A program made the translations under genes and the position numbers. Positions 1-11,400 of a stretch of DNA of 64,000 nt are shown here, one piece after another (positions within the stretch are counted from its first letter, which is position 1; every line of letters begins with the position of its first letter). Below the pieces are notes generated by a model. The model saw only the letters and a program-made list of their open reading frames with translations, did not search any database and was not told where the DNA came from. This DNA is from Margaritispora aquatica (taxonomy: Eukaryota; Ascomycota; Leotiomycetes; Helotiales; Discinellaceae), in assembly GCA_007644065.1 (NCBI GenBank), contig VJWN01000001.1:1254340-1318339 (forward strand). Direction: 5' to 3'.

Positions 1-3000
1 TCATTGTCAAGTATGACGGTGGAACAACATTACTGACCGGCTCGGAAGGCTCAACAGTAGTGGTGGCATGGGGAATGGGAAAGCGTTATGATACATCTGA
101 TAGTGGGGCGTCAGGCATTTGGCAAGATGGCACTACCTATCCTCGCACTCCGCTCATCTCCGGATCTCTGCTCCGAAACGCTGCAAATCAGCAATCTGGT
201 TTCTTTGAACGGTCGAAACCCCAATACGAAAACGTAGCTGCTTCTAACTTCATTAACGTCAAGCTTGCGCCGTACAATGCTGTTGGAGACGGGTCGCATG
301 ACGATACAGCTGCATTGAATACCGCGTTGTCGTTATCGGCTGTTTCGGGAAAGATTGTATGGATTCCAGCTGGAGTCTATCTTATAAGTGACACCGTGTT
401 TATACCTTCTGGGGCGAAGGTTGTCGGCCAATCCTGGGCGCAAATAATGGGTAGTGGGGTTAAGTTCCAAGATATCAGTCACCCATACCCTGTTGTCAAA
501 GTAGGCAATGTCGGAGACTTTGGAAGTGTTGAGATTCAAGATCTTCTCTTTACGGTTCGAGGCAAAACAGCTGGTGCAATTTTGCTTCAGTGGAATATAC
601 ATGAATCTACTCAAGGTTCAGCCGCGATGTGGGGTAAATGTTCACATCCTTTTGCACTAGGTCTATTCTCACACTTATTAGATACACACATTCGTGTTGG
701 AGGCGCAAAAGGCTCTGATCTCCAGGTAGCAAATTGCCCGAAGCTTACAGGTGCTGTAAACCCGAATTGTATTGCTGCCTCCGTTCTCGTTCATGTGACC
801 TCAGCAGCTTCAGCATATTTTGAGAATGCTTGGTTCTGGGTGGCTGATCATGTAAGTGTATCATAATAGAGAAACGACTATAGGGTTAACAGCTTAATGT
901 AGGACCTGGATATCCCGGAACAAACACAAATCGACATTTTTGTCGGCCGAGGTGAGTTACCGTATTGCTTGTAATTGATAACCTGATAGCTAAATGCGAA
1001 GGTGTTCTGATTGAGAGCTATGGTCCAGTATGGCTCTATGGCACAGCAAGCGAACATTGTGTTTTGTACCAGTACCAAACACTCAACGCTGCGAACATAT
1101 TTATGGTACGTAGATTTTTGATTGGGCATTCGCTGAGAATGCGCCGCGGAGCCGTATTCGTACGACGACTTCACAAACTACACCTTCAGGCTGCGCAGAA
1201 CCATATTTGATGCATTGACTATCAACTGTACCATTTCGTCTTAGAACCTGACTTCATCACAGGGAATGATACAGACGGAGTCGCCATATTTCCAGGTCAC
1301 TCCACCTGCGCCGATACCATTTGAGATTGCTTCCGGATTTACATCCGATCCGTCCTTTGCCTTCTGTGATCCTACATCCAGAACATGTGCAGTATCTTGG
1401 GCGGTCCGGATCGTCAATACCCGATCGGTGTACATTTACGGCGCTGGCTTGTACTCGTGGTTCTCAGACTACTCGCAGACGTGTCTCGACACTGAAAGCT
1501 GCCAAGATAGGATCATGGAAGTTGACTCAAGTAGTGATGTTTGGATTTACAGCCTTATAACTAAAGCATCCGTTGAGATGATCAGTCCTATAGGAGGTGT
1601 TGCGATTCTGGGTAAAGACAACAAGCTTAATTTCTGCAGTGTCGTAATGGCGTGGTTAGGAAGTGCTGAAAGTTGGAGGTTCGTCGCATCGCTCGTATTT
1701 CAATCTGATGTTAATATTCCTCCAGTGATGCTCAAGATGGCGTGAAGTATAGATCACCAATATCCGCTACCGTCATTCCATTTTTCGTCACAACTGTGGC
1801 AGCTACTGCCACGTTTACTATTGAGGGTCCTGTTGTGACAATTATTGATGCAACGTTGAACGAAGGCAACCAGAACAACCCAAAAGGCCCAGGTTCAGGT
1901 TCTTGTTCAGTGAGTCGCGCATCTAATTTTGCATCGAATTGCGATATCTGACTTAAGTAGCGATGCGACTTGGCACGATTAATCACTTCAACGTGTTGTG
2001 GTACAGGTGGAGGTGTATCAAATCCACTACTGATATCCCCTAGCAGCCCAATACCTCGAAATCTCATTCTGCCCGCAGGTTTCATTCCCAATCAACAAAT
2101 CACTGATCAGCAAGGCACGCCACATAAACCAGGACAGCCTCTTTCATACGAGATCGTCGTGCCAGTCGGGACATCTTTCCCATACCCATTGGTAATTCCT
2201 CCTGGTTTAAGTCTGAGCGACAGATACACGCCTGGTATGGATGATGAGTTCAACTCGACAATGTATATTATAACCACCTTTTGGGAGGGACCACTGACAA
2301 TATCATGTTCTTTCCCATGCACTATTGTTTTCCCTCCATATACTACGACGACGACTTACACGCCAGATCCTTTTTTAACTCTCATTAGTGGGACAAATGC
2401 AATCATCACTCCCCCTGTTCAAACGAGCAAATTAATTAGGATATCAAAAGCAACAATCACAAGTTCAACCGGAGGGCCATCTCGCAAAACGTTTGCACCC
2501 CTACCAGCTTTGAAACCGCTGTGCATTAAAATCACAATACCGATTATTGGAACGATAAGCATTGGGTTTTGTCCGCCAGACTTGAGTCCATTCCCTCCAG
2601 AGATCCCCACCGTCACAATAATTCCGCTACCTCCAGGGGGCAAACGAGGACCCATTAATCCTTACAATTTGCCCTCTCCGGGTCAAACACAGGTAGTGTA
2701 CTTCTCCGATGTAATTGGTTCTAGCTAACAAAGTTGTAGGAAGAAGAAGAGGAGGAGGAGGAGGAGGAGGAAGACGAAGAAGATACCTGCCCATTGATCA
2801 TCCCCTTGGATGAAGATTTTGATGATGATTACGGTACCTCACCTAGTGGCGATGACGACGATGTATTTAATCCTGCACCTGTTGCTACCCCAGGGCCTGG
2901 TAGTTCAGGTGGCTCCGGAGACACAGATAATCCCGTGGGATTTGCTATTGCATTTGATACAGCTGCTACAGGGGCGGGTACTGGTCTACCAATAACTGTC

Positions 3001-3625
3001 ATACAGTATGTTTTACCAAAGACTCATGTTCTTGTCATTCTCTTTGAACTAAAGCCACTTCCCCATCATATTAGGAGGGGGTTTGAACTAACATCTACGT
3101 AGGACTGTTACAGTAACACCTCCTTCAGTTCAAACGACAGTGGTCGTCGTCGTAACGCCCACTTCTCCTCCAGTAACACCGCCAGCTCCACCACCAGCCA
3201 ATCCTGCTCCGCCAACCCCAGACCCCAACACAGAAACATCCACTTGTTTCAAGTCAGGCCGGCAGGTAGCCGGTGGTACAGTTCAAGCAGCACTGGACAT
3301 GTTCTGCTCATGGGCAAATGGATATCATATCAAAGGCAACGCTCTCAAGCAAGGCGTGTTTTCTGGGGATTTTCTGTCCAAGGTCATCGTGTCAGTTCTC
3401 GGCAAGAACAACTGCGAGTTCACATTGGCAAATGCTGATTGTCGGAGGATACTGAACAAGGTGGTGGGTTGTAGACCGGGAGGATCTTTACTGAGGATTG
3501 GAGGCACAGTTGAAAGTAACTGTGCGGTTTGGACCTTGGATCCGCAGGATAATTTTCACGGGGAGTGCATCCCTATTCCTGTATTCGAGCTCTTCTGTGC
3601 GTTGGCAGATACTTTCGCGCCATAG
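1..3625 (+). CDS. GH55 exo-beta-1,3-glucanase with extended C-terminal tail (5' partial)
   Basis: Secreted-type glucan 1,3-beta-glucosidase of family GH55, which degrades beta-1,3-glucan; the start lies outside the window, so no signal peptide can be seen. Proposed exons: <1-633, 682-851, 903-951, 1002-1105, 1263-1678, 1726-1909, 1961-2692, 2740-3005, 3103-3625. The frame is continuous across all eight introns (47-157 bp). Family hallmarks: VAWGMGKRY near the left edge, NVKLAPYNAVGDGSHDDTAA opening the second pectate-lyase-like beta-helix, DTHIRVGG just after intron 1, GPVWLYGTASEHCVLYQYQ, and MIQTESPYFQ. After the helix comes a Pro/Thr/Ser-rich linker, a run of 11 Glu followed by Asp/Glu (about 2740-2784), another Pro-rich linker, then a Cys-containing domain of about 125 residues beginning CFKSGRQVAGG. 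Intron 1 (634-681) is 48 bp without a stop, so a simple frame reading would run through it. The family call is firm. The exact exon ends in the linker are less certain. The role of the tail (wall or substrate binding) is a guess. Confidence 0.85.
2740..2784 (+). repeat. GAA/GAG microsatellite coding poly-glutamate
   Basis: An in-frame GAA/GAG run at the start of an exon of the GH55 gene encodes 11 consecutive Glu and then an Asp/Glu mixture. A second acidic patch (DEDFDDDYG and GDDDD) follows within 40 residues. It is a simple-sequence tract likely to vary in length between strains. Confidence 0.85.
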
Positions 3626-4316
3626 AATTGGTTCTCTCTTCTTGTAGAAGAATAAAGAATGAAGATTGTTTTATTTTCCTAGCTATGAATCGCTGTTCGT
3701 AAGTTGTAAAGCTCGTCCCCCCCCCCTCCTTCCCCCCCTCCTTCCCCCTCCTTCTCCTGCAGTACTTATCTGGGTAAGCTGGTAAGAGCTGGCCATATGT
3801 GCTGTCAGCACGTGATACCAAGTAATACCTCCACCTTGTTGCACTATCTTACGGAGGTAGGTATTGTGATATCATGGTTGTACGCCTTGTCACACGAGAG
3901 CGATTGGTAGTCTGTGGCAGTATTTTCATTTATTACCGACAGTAAATGATCTCAGTATCATTATAAATCATTGTGTGTCCAAATCCACGCTTTTTCAAGA
4001 CACCACCTTGCATCTTCCTCAGGACTTCTATTCAAACCAATTTGGAGATGAACAGGTGTTGACGCTTGCATAAGATAATGCATATTGATCTATGCATGTC
4101 TAATCAATACCCCTGGTTGTTTACTGAAACCCAACCTCAACTTCTACACCATTTCAATATAGATCAAGCAACATCATGGCATAGTTGTCTAAAAATCTGT
4201 GCTTTCCCTCCTATATTTCGTATCTTCACTATTGTAGCAAGTTGCACTATTTTACCCCTCTGCGCTATTTTTAATGTAGCAAGTTTCAACCAAGGTCTAG
4301 TTCTTGACTGCGCATC
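3626..4316. other. Intergenic: GH55 3' flank with C/T-rich tract
   Basis: No gene is supported between the GH55 stop and the F-box start. A strong pyrimidine tract of C runs separated by TT/CCTT lies at about 3716-3759, soon after the stop. It may sit in the 3' UTR or simply be a microsatellite. Nothing else is recognisable. Confidence 0.5.
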
Positions 4317-5699
4317 ATGCCCTCGAACATCCTACTGTCTGGGCCGATCGAGGTTGTGATTCGTATATTCCAGTATTGCAACAATTTTCCGCAACTGTTG
4401 TCGCTGGCTCTCACATGCAAGCGTCTGCAATCGATCTGGGTGGCTTATACATCGGCGATCCTCTTTTCTGTTGCTACGAATTGCATGCCAGCATTCAACG
4501 ATGCTTTGTTAGCTGTCTGTCATCTCACGCTAAACTTTTCGTCTTTTGTTTTTATCCAATACTAGTCATTAGGTACGTGCAACGAACTTGTGTAAAAGGG
4601 CTTTCAACGCCATCAGACAGCCACCGGACCTGTTTCCGGTCCGCAATCTCAGTCGCAGGTCTTGCAAGCTTCAATTATCAGAGATGCAAGACATTTTCGA
4701 CTTGCAGCATCTCGTGGGCTGCATTGAACACATGTTTTTCTTTCACCCATTCATCTGGACAAATTTGGGTGGAGGACGTAATGAGGCATTCGATGGTGGC
4801 CTACCCGACTCACTTGCTGAGTTGGAGGCTTGGAGAGAAAGATTATACCGACACATGTACAGGATCTTTCATATCGGGGCATTGTTCTCAAGAGCGTACT
4901 ATGAGCCATTTGCATCCTTGGCTAAAGACGCGCCTCGAAATGTCCTCCGCCAACACGTTAATGAATTTAACACCTGCCAAAACTTAGCAGGAGATGAATG
5001 GTCTGACATGGACTGACCGCATGATATGACCTCGGCAGATATCAAATACCCCACCTTACTACACGAAAGAACCGTGCTATTCGTGAAATCATGCTTATGA
5101 TTACGGCCTATGAGCATCTGATCAATATATTCGAAAATGAAAGGCGCGCTGCTGTATTTGGACGAGCTACTCACGATTATAGCAAAACAACACCGCTACT
5201 TGTTCAAAGACCACGAAAAGCGGTTATTATCATGCTTGGATCATTCCAACTTGAAGAGATCACTATGCCGGCAGACAAAGCGGACACATCGCACTAGATG
5301 CTGATTGCCAATCCACTACCGGCTCCAAAAACTCATCCTACTCGCGAACCAACTGTTGCTGATAGTCTTGGACTGCGCCCTGATCGGGTCCTCGATATCT
5401 CTGATATTATTGACACGCTTTACATGATCTCTAGACAACCTAATCACAATTCAGAAGACAACCCGACGCCACCTCCACCACTGCAGTTATTCACATATAT
5501 TTTGAGGAAACATTGCAACTTGCAGTTTAACGAATTTGCGTTCGAACGCGATAACCGGTATCAAATCTACGAAGAGTTCATAAATAGCGCTGAGATGTTC
5601 TTTGGCCCAGCCCAAAATGACCACTACCGTGGTGCTTGGGTTCTACAAGATTACAAGCCATGTATACTCCACTATAGACGTATGAGTGGATCAATGTAA
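4317..5699 (+). pseudogene. F-box-type gene, probably disrupted
   Basis: The first exon (4317-4514) encodes an F-box-like helix pair: MPSNILLSGPIEVVIRIFQY, then a Leu/Cys-rich stretch ending CKRLQSIW. A good 58-bp intron (4515-4572) joins it to a second exon in frame, giving the junction AVRATNLCKRAF. Exon 2 runs through LFPVRNLSRRSC and HLVGCIEHMFFF to a TGA at 5014-5016. Related-looking sequence continues afterwards but switches frame: frame 1 gives TSADIKYPTLL to a TGA at 5098-5100, and frame 0 gives AYEHLINIFENERRAAVFG from about 5103. A TAG at 5295-5297 then precedes a further open stretch to TAA at 5697-5699. The TAG could be the AG acceptor of a 75-bp intron (5223-5297) with a weak donor, but I found no splice solution that removes the TGA and keeps the conserved-looking residues. 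F-box proteins are substrate receptors of SCF ubiquitin ligases. The alternatives are a missed intron or a sequencing error near 5010-5110. Confidence 0.55.
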
Positions 5700-6052
5700 G
5701 AATCGTGTATCTTCTGTGCTAGAATCGGGACACAGAGAGAACGAGTTGCTATGACAATGACTGAAAGACTGATTGATCGAGAAGAAATTGGAAAGAGTTG
5801 CACGTGTCGACCAATGAGGAATGTGATGAGACAATCATGTTCAATCCGTTCTTGAATGATTTCAAGCTTTGAAGACTTAGCTGGAGCAAAATTCCTTTTG
5901 TTAAACACCAACTTGGATTTCTGATTGCTACTTAACTTCGGACATGACAAGAAGAAGCTGTATTCAGTGTCAATTGTATATCCTCCAACGTTGAACACAT
6001 CGAGTAACCAGCCATATACTCCATTCGCCTCTCTTTTGGAATACCCTATAAA
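5700..6052. other. Intergenic between F-box gene and RTG2-like gene
   Basis: About 350 bp between two convergent genes, so it should contain both 3' UTRs. I see no gene or notable repeat here. Confidence 0.4.
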
Positions 6053-7868
6053 TCAAAAGTCTTTCACCTCTTTGATATCAATATCCACAGCCATACCCCA
6101 CCCGTCCTTCCCACCTATCCAATTCTTCTGCTTCCCAACCTTATCAATATCCCCCACAATCCCCTCCAAAGCCTCCTTCACCATCCTTGGATCGTTCTTC
6201 ACTTTCTTAATTGACAGAATCAACCTGAGGCCCTCCTTGTCCTTCTCCTTCCCAAAGCCACTCGCCCATTCCGAGCGAACCTTTAACCGTGGCTCCTTCT
6301 CATTCATGATTCCAGCTGGATACACAGTGCAGATGAGTTGGCCAATCTCGCCGATATAGCGAGTCCACCACACTTCCTCTGGCGTCAGGATACTCTGAAG
6401 ACTCAGCTTGAACTTCTGCTCGCGAGGTGGAAGCTCGCCTTCATATCTCTCCTCTAGCATGAGCGACAGCAAGGCACGATCTGTATGTTTGACGCCATGA
6501 ATTGAAGTCAATAAACCAGTGCTGCTCGCATACATTGCCGCCGTGGAAGCTGTCTCTTTCGACATTCCAGCGTGGACGTAAAGCGTGTTTGCAAACGCGT
6601 GAATGACATGCTTGCTGATTGAGCTAGGGAACGATCGCTTCCCATCCTTGGGTATGGCCGCCATGATGAGATCATTCAGAGAATCAGAAGAATCGTGTGC
6701 ATACGCTATGGTCGCCACTTCTAACGGATCCTGCTCTCGCACTTCTGGTTCAAGCTCTTTGAAGAGAATCCCCTCCCGCACGCCGCCTTGGCAAAAATTA
6801 GCCACGTGAATGCCATGTGGAAGAGCTTCTGTCAAAACATTTACGAGGAAGGCAACTGCTGGGACCTGAGATCGACGACGATCGGATACTCTGAATATTT
6901 CGTCGGCTTGCTCAGCTATCTTCTTCAGCCTCTCCACGTCTTCGAATTTGGACTTTGGGGCAGAAAATCCATTGATGAGGGAGATTGGGTAATCACGTCC
7001 GTGTACCTGAGACATGTAGAGAAGTAGATATCCCCAACCTCTAAAACCACCTCCGGACAAATAGAGAGGGAATCCTCCGTCCTTGATAGCTCTCTGTACC
7101 ATCTCCTCGGGAACTTCAAGCTGATTGTACGCATCGGTAAGGTTGGCCTTCATCTCTGCGCGAAATTCTGCAACGGCTTTCTCGGCATCTTCCGGCGACT
7201 TGCCTTTCTTCAAAGTTTCCAACTTCTTGGTGAGAGCGGCTGCGCCGTAAGGAAAGCTGACTGATCCTCGGGGACTGATTTTAACATGTCCATTCGTGGA
7301 TATCATCCAGGTGATTTGACAGCTACCACCACCAAGGTCCATCACAAGACCACTAGCATCAGAGAATCCACTCGCAACTCCCATGGCTCCTACAAATCCT
7401 TCTTCTTCTTTCGCCAACATCTCGACTTCGATGCCGGTTGCATCCTTGATCTCCTTTCGGTACTGCACCGAGTTCACAGCTGTTCGCGTTGCTTCTGTTG
7501 CAATAATCCTGATGTTCTTCTTTGGAACATTGAATTCACTGCAAACGACTTGAAAGCGAAGCAGTGCTGCTACAACTTGCTCAATGATGTCGTCTGGGAT
7601 TGGAACTCTTTTGCCCGAAGAATCGTATTGAGCTGAGTAGAGACTGACATCTAAACGATGAGACATCAATGTTGGAAGGACTCGTGATGTTGGAGGTGCA
7701 AGGTTAGATATGGTGAAACGTATTCCATTGCTGTTAGATATATTAATACAGGGCAGAGAGCAGCTGAAAGTGATGTCACCTTCCCATATCTACAATTCCC
7801 CTCAAGTTTTCATCTCCTTTACTATGGTGACCCTCTTCACGAATCGGATGACGGATACCTCCTCCCAT
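6053..7868 (-). CDS. RTG2: RTG2-like Ppx/GppA family protein (retrograde signalling)
   Basis: Member of the exopolyphosphatase/guanosine-pentaphosphatase family with an actin/Hsp70-like ATPase fold. In yeast, Rtg2 relays mitochondrial dysfunction to the nucleus. Exons: 7868-7780 and 7730-6053 (49-bp intron), giving 588 residues. The splice restores the family N-terminal motif VDMGSNGIRF; without it the motif is cut. Further hallmarks: RIIATEATRTAVNS, the glycine-rich LVMDLGGGSCQI phosphate-binding loop, and LSGGGFRGWGYLLL. The C-terminal half (after about residue 350) is the HD-like region typical of fungal Rtg2. The ATG at 7868 is the first in frame with the short leader MGGGIRHPIREEGHH; a longer start is not supported by an ATG. 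It converges on the F-box gene. Biochemical activity (polyphosphatase or regulator only) cannot be read from sequence. Confidence 0.88.
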
Positions 7869-7977
7869 GATGACGATTGATATTCTTGAGTTTGATATTG
7901 AAATGTTAGTGATGTTTTGGAGGAGGAGGATGGAATGAAGAGGTTGGGTGGGGTTCGTTGACAAGGGTAACTGCCAA

Positions 7978-8045
7978 GCGAGTTATGGAATTTCTCTAAC
8001 TAAATTAGGCAGCGAGCTATGGAATTTCTCTAACTAAATTAGGCA
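7978..8045. repeat. 34-bp perfect-length tandem duplication (2 copies)
   Basis: Two adjacent 34-bp units (7978-8011 and 8012-8045) differ at one position (T/C). They share the core TGGAATTTCTCTAACTAAAT and end in TAGGCA. The pair sits about 110 bp upstream of the RTG2-like ATG, so it is in the promoter or 5' leader. It could duplicate a regulatory site, or be a chance replication-slippage product. Confidence 0.9.
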
Positions 8046-8420
8046 GTGATCTCTTGAACCTGCGACTATAGCCCAAAGCATCAGAGGGTGACATTAGATT
8101 GAACACATGAAGTCAGTTACGAAAAGAATGTGCGAATGTGATAAAAGAACGGTCTTCTCCATGAAAATCTATCTAAGCATCGATTTGAACATTTCCGCAT
8201 CATGTTTTATGTGTCAGGTTAATTTCAGCACTAAGCGAGGACTTAGGTTCATAGATAGGTACCTTAGGAGGAATTCATAGTAGTACAAGCCACTTTTGTT
8301 ACAATTCTATGTTCTAACAAAGCCGTGAGGCTATCACATCTATTCACCTTGACGCCATAATACAAGCCTGACTCTGAAATAAACCCCTTTGTATTCAACA
8401 AGATGCTATATCGCAAGCCA

Positions 8421-11400
8421 TCAGTCTACGAAAAGACTTGGCTCCGGCTTGATCCTACGTCCTTCGTCATCAACATCCATTGGATCATCGAACACCTCTA
8501 CTCGCTCAAACACTTCAAAGTCCATGCCTTTAACCAACTCGCCACTAAGAATCTTGCCCATATGCGAATTTGAGAATGACTGTCCGAGTCTGCGGAATCC
8601 TGCTACCATGCGAAGAAAATCGATTGGACTGCTTGCGAATTCGCAACTAGCTGCGGTCTCATCATCCTGCATATCACGAGTTTCAGTCGAGATGAACCCA
8701 TCAGCACGGATAACAGCACCACCGTAAGCTTCCAGGAAGCGGACGCCCAAGAAGCGGCACAGCTTCCTGTATTCTTTAGCGTTTCGAATGTAAAGCTGAC
8801 CAGCAAACAAGTTCAGACTGGTGGATATCTCTGGAACTTGCCAGTCTTCTGCAACAGGTGGGACCGCACAGAAAGCCAAATCTTCAAGACTCCGATATGA
8901 TAGGCTCAGTCTGGGGGTATAAACATGCAGGCGTACTCGATCCTGGCCTCTCATATGTGGTAACAGCTCTTGCACTTCGAAAGGGCTCATTATGAGAAAG
9001 CTAGTTTCCTGGTTTTCACCTTGGAATGAAAGCACCCAAGTTACAGGACGCAAAAATGAGTCTTGATTCCCATCGTGCGGTACTTGAACAGTGGTCGCAA
9101 AGTCGTGGGTCATTAGAAGAGACTGTGGCCAGTTCTCTAAGTTGAGCATTTCCTTGGCCGTCGTGGCATTGAAAAGTTTAAATGCCTGCGAAATTCCCTC
9201 ATCAGAGGCGAGATGACCCGTGCGAACAAGGTCTCGAACATTTTCGTGTAGAATATGCTTGTAAGCCTTTGATGGTTTCGGTGACTCGACTTGTTCTTCG
9301 CGTTCGTTCTCAGGATGAAGTTCCCGCTCTTGTTCTTCATGGAGATCAGAATCACCAAAAGACCTGAGGCCAAACTCGCGACACTTTGACCGAATCGAAC
9401 ATATCTCAGCTCTTGTCACGTCATTATCAACCTGGATCCGGTCTCTACAAACAACGCCTTCGTCTGCTGATTCGTTGTCGACGCCATAACGCTCCTCCAA
9501 TGTCAATGCTTCTGGCTCCAGGATTCCGACAGGAATCCGAGGAACAATTTCTGAGAAATCACAAGCAGCGCGACGACGGTAATGACGCAAACCCTGGGTG
9601 GCCCATAGAGACATTCCCTTTTTAGTAAATTCCCATGAGTTGTGAATCGCCCATAACAACACATCTGCGACCTCAATCAGATCCGCATTATCCTTGCCAC
9701 AACATACGAGTATCTTCGATTGCACTTCCAGAGGAGCACAGAAAACAACTGATTGGCCAGATCCAAGTTTACGCAATCGCTTACAAGCTACAAAATACAT
9801 GATCAGTCTTTTTTCCAGTTCATCTAACACCAAGAAAACAAGAACATACCTTGAGCAAGTCTATCTTTCGTGAGATCAGGTCCTAAAGTCACCTATTGAA
9901 AACATCTGTGAGCCTATCTCCTTCCTGATTGCTGCAGCAAATGTCGGAGCTTCGAAACAAGATTTCTTCCTGATTTACTTAACCAGAAAATAAGACTTAC
10001 AATAGCACGATAGTCCTGGGGCATCTTTAGATCTGTCCCACGAGTGTGGGCCTCATCCAGATACACTAAGCATCTTTCCATCTGCTTTGCGAATGGCGAT
10101 ACCTGTAGAAGCTCCTTCGATCCCTCTCGATTAAGAACGAAAAGATCATTCTTCTCAAAGAAAACCACTGCCGCAGCATCGTCTAATGCGACGCGATCAA
10201 GCCAAGAAGTGGCGATTTTTTGATTATCTTCAAGCAGCTGAGCACCAACATCTATAAGAACCCGGGCTGGCGGTTCCATGCCGATACTCATTTCAATAAG
10301 TGCTGCAGCGCACGAAGATTCCGATGGCAATGTAGACTCGGTGTTATAGCTGTTTTCTGGTCGCAGAAGACAATATAGGACCTCGGCATTAGTAGACATC
10401 TGCTCGGGAAGCTCGCATTGTTTAATAGGTGTGGGCAGCATATATTTAGAGTCATTAGTGCCACTGAAACCTGTCGTTGGATGCTTCTTCTCACGAGCAA
10501 TCTCCTACTGCCTTGTTAGCAGTTGTATCTGACGAACTTGGGCATATGGTTGAGTCATACCCATCCAGAACTAGAGAGCTTATTGGTAAATTCTTTCATT
10601 TCTTTAGGAAATACCAGATGTTGAACATAAAAGTCTATTAGGCCTTTGGAATATCGGAGTTCAGGAAACAGCTCAGTCTCGCACTGTTGTACATCCCGAA
10701 GATTAACTCCAGCAAGGCGCTTAAAGTGCTTTGGGAGGTTCTCGCAATACTGAATCCATTGTACATAGTCCTCTTGTGCGTGATCAGAGAGAAGTAGAAA
10801 CTCGAAGCTGTTTCGAATTTGCAAATTGGTTAATCCACCATAGTAATAGGACAAGCACGTAAGTGCAATGGAGGTATCAGGGTGAGAAAATTCGGATCGT
10901 GGACTCGGCTATGAAACTTGATTAGCAACCCCTCATAAATGCTGTACGTACCGAAAGCAGACTTTTTTGGCCAAGAATCGAATTTGGTATGAACATTGGA
11001 ATATTTCTCAACTTACATGATCTTTTGCATGATATGGTACAGCAAGCATTGATCTCGAAAGATCAAGTCCATAGTTTACACGCCATCTCTTCTTTGCAAA
11101 GACGAAATGCAACACACCAGTTGCAAACAGACCACGTAACAACAGCAATGTCAGCTTGACATATTCTGTTTGATACACTTTAGTCTCGAGAATTTTTACT
11201 CGAGCTTTAGTTATCCGGAGATTTGTTATAAATTCCAGAACAATATCTTTCTCCTGTCGACTGAAGGTCCATGTCGCCAAGGTGGGCATACCACTTCGGC
11301 AGATGGACTGGGCTACCTTCATCAAAAGTTCTCTTCCAGCTGCTTCTAGTAGAATACGAATGCGAGGAAAAGCGCCTGCTGAAACCTCCAAAATTTCAAG

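Noticed and set aside
5295..5297. TAG counted as a second disabling mutation of the F-box gene
   Set aside because: It can be the acceptor of a frame-preserving 75-bp intron (5223-5297), so it is not safe evidence of decay.
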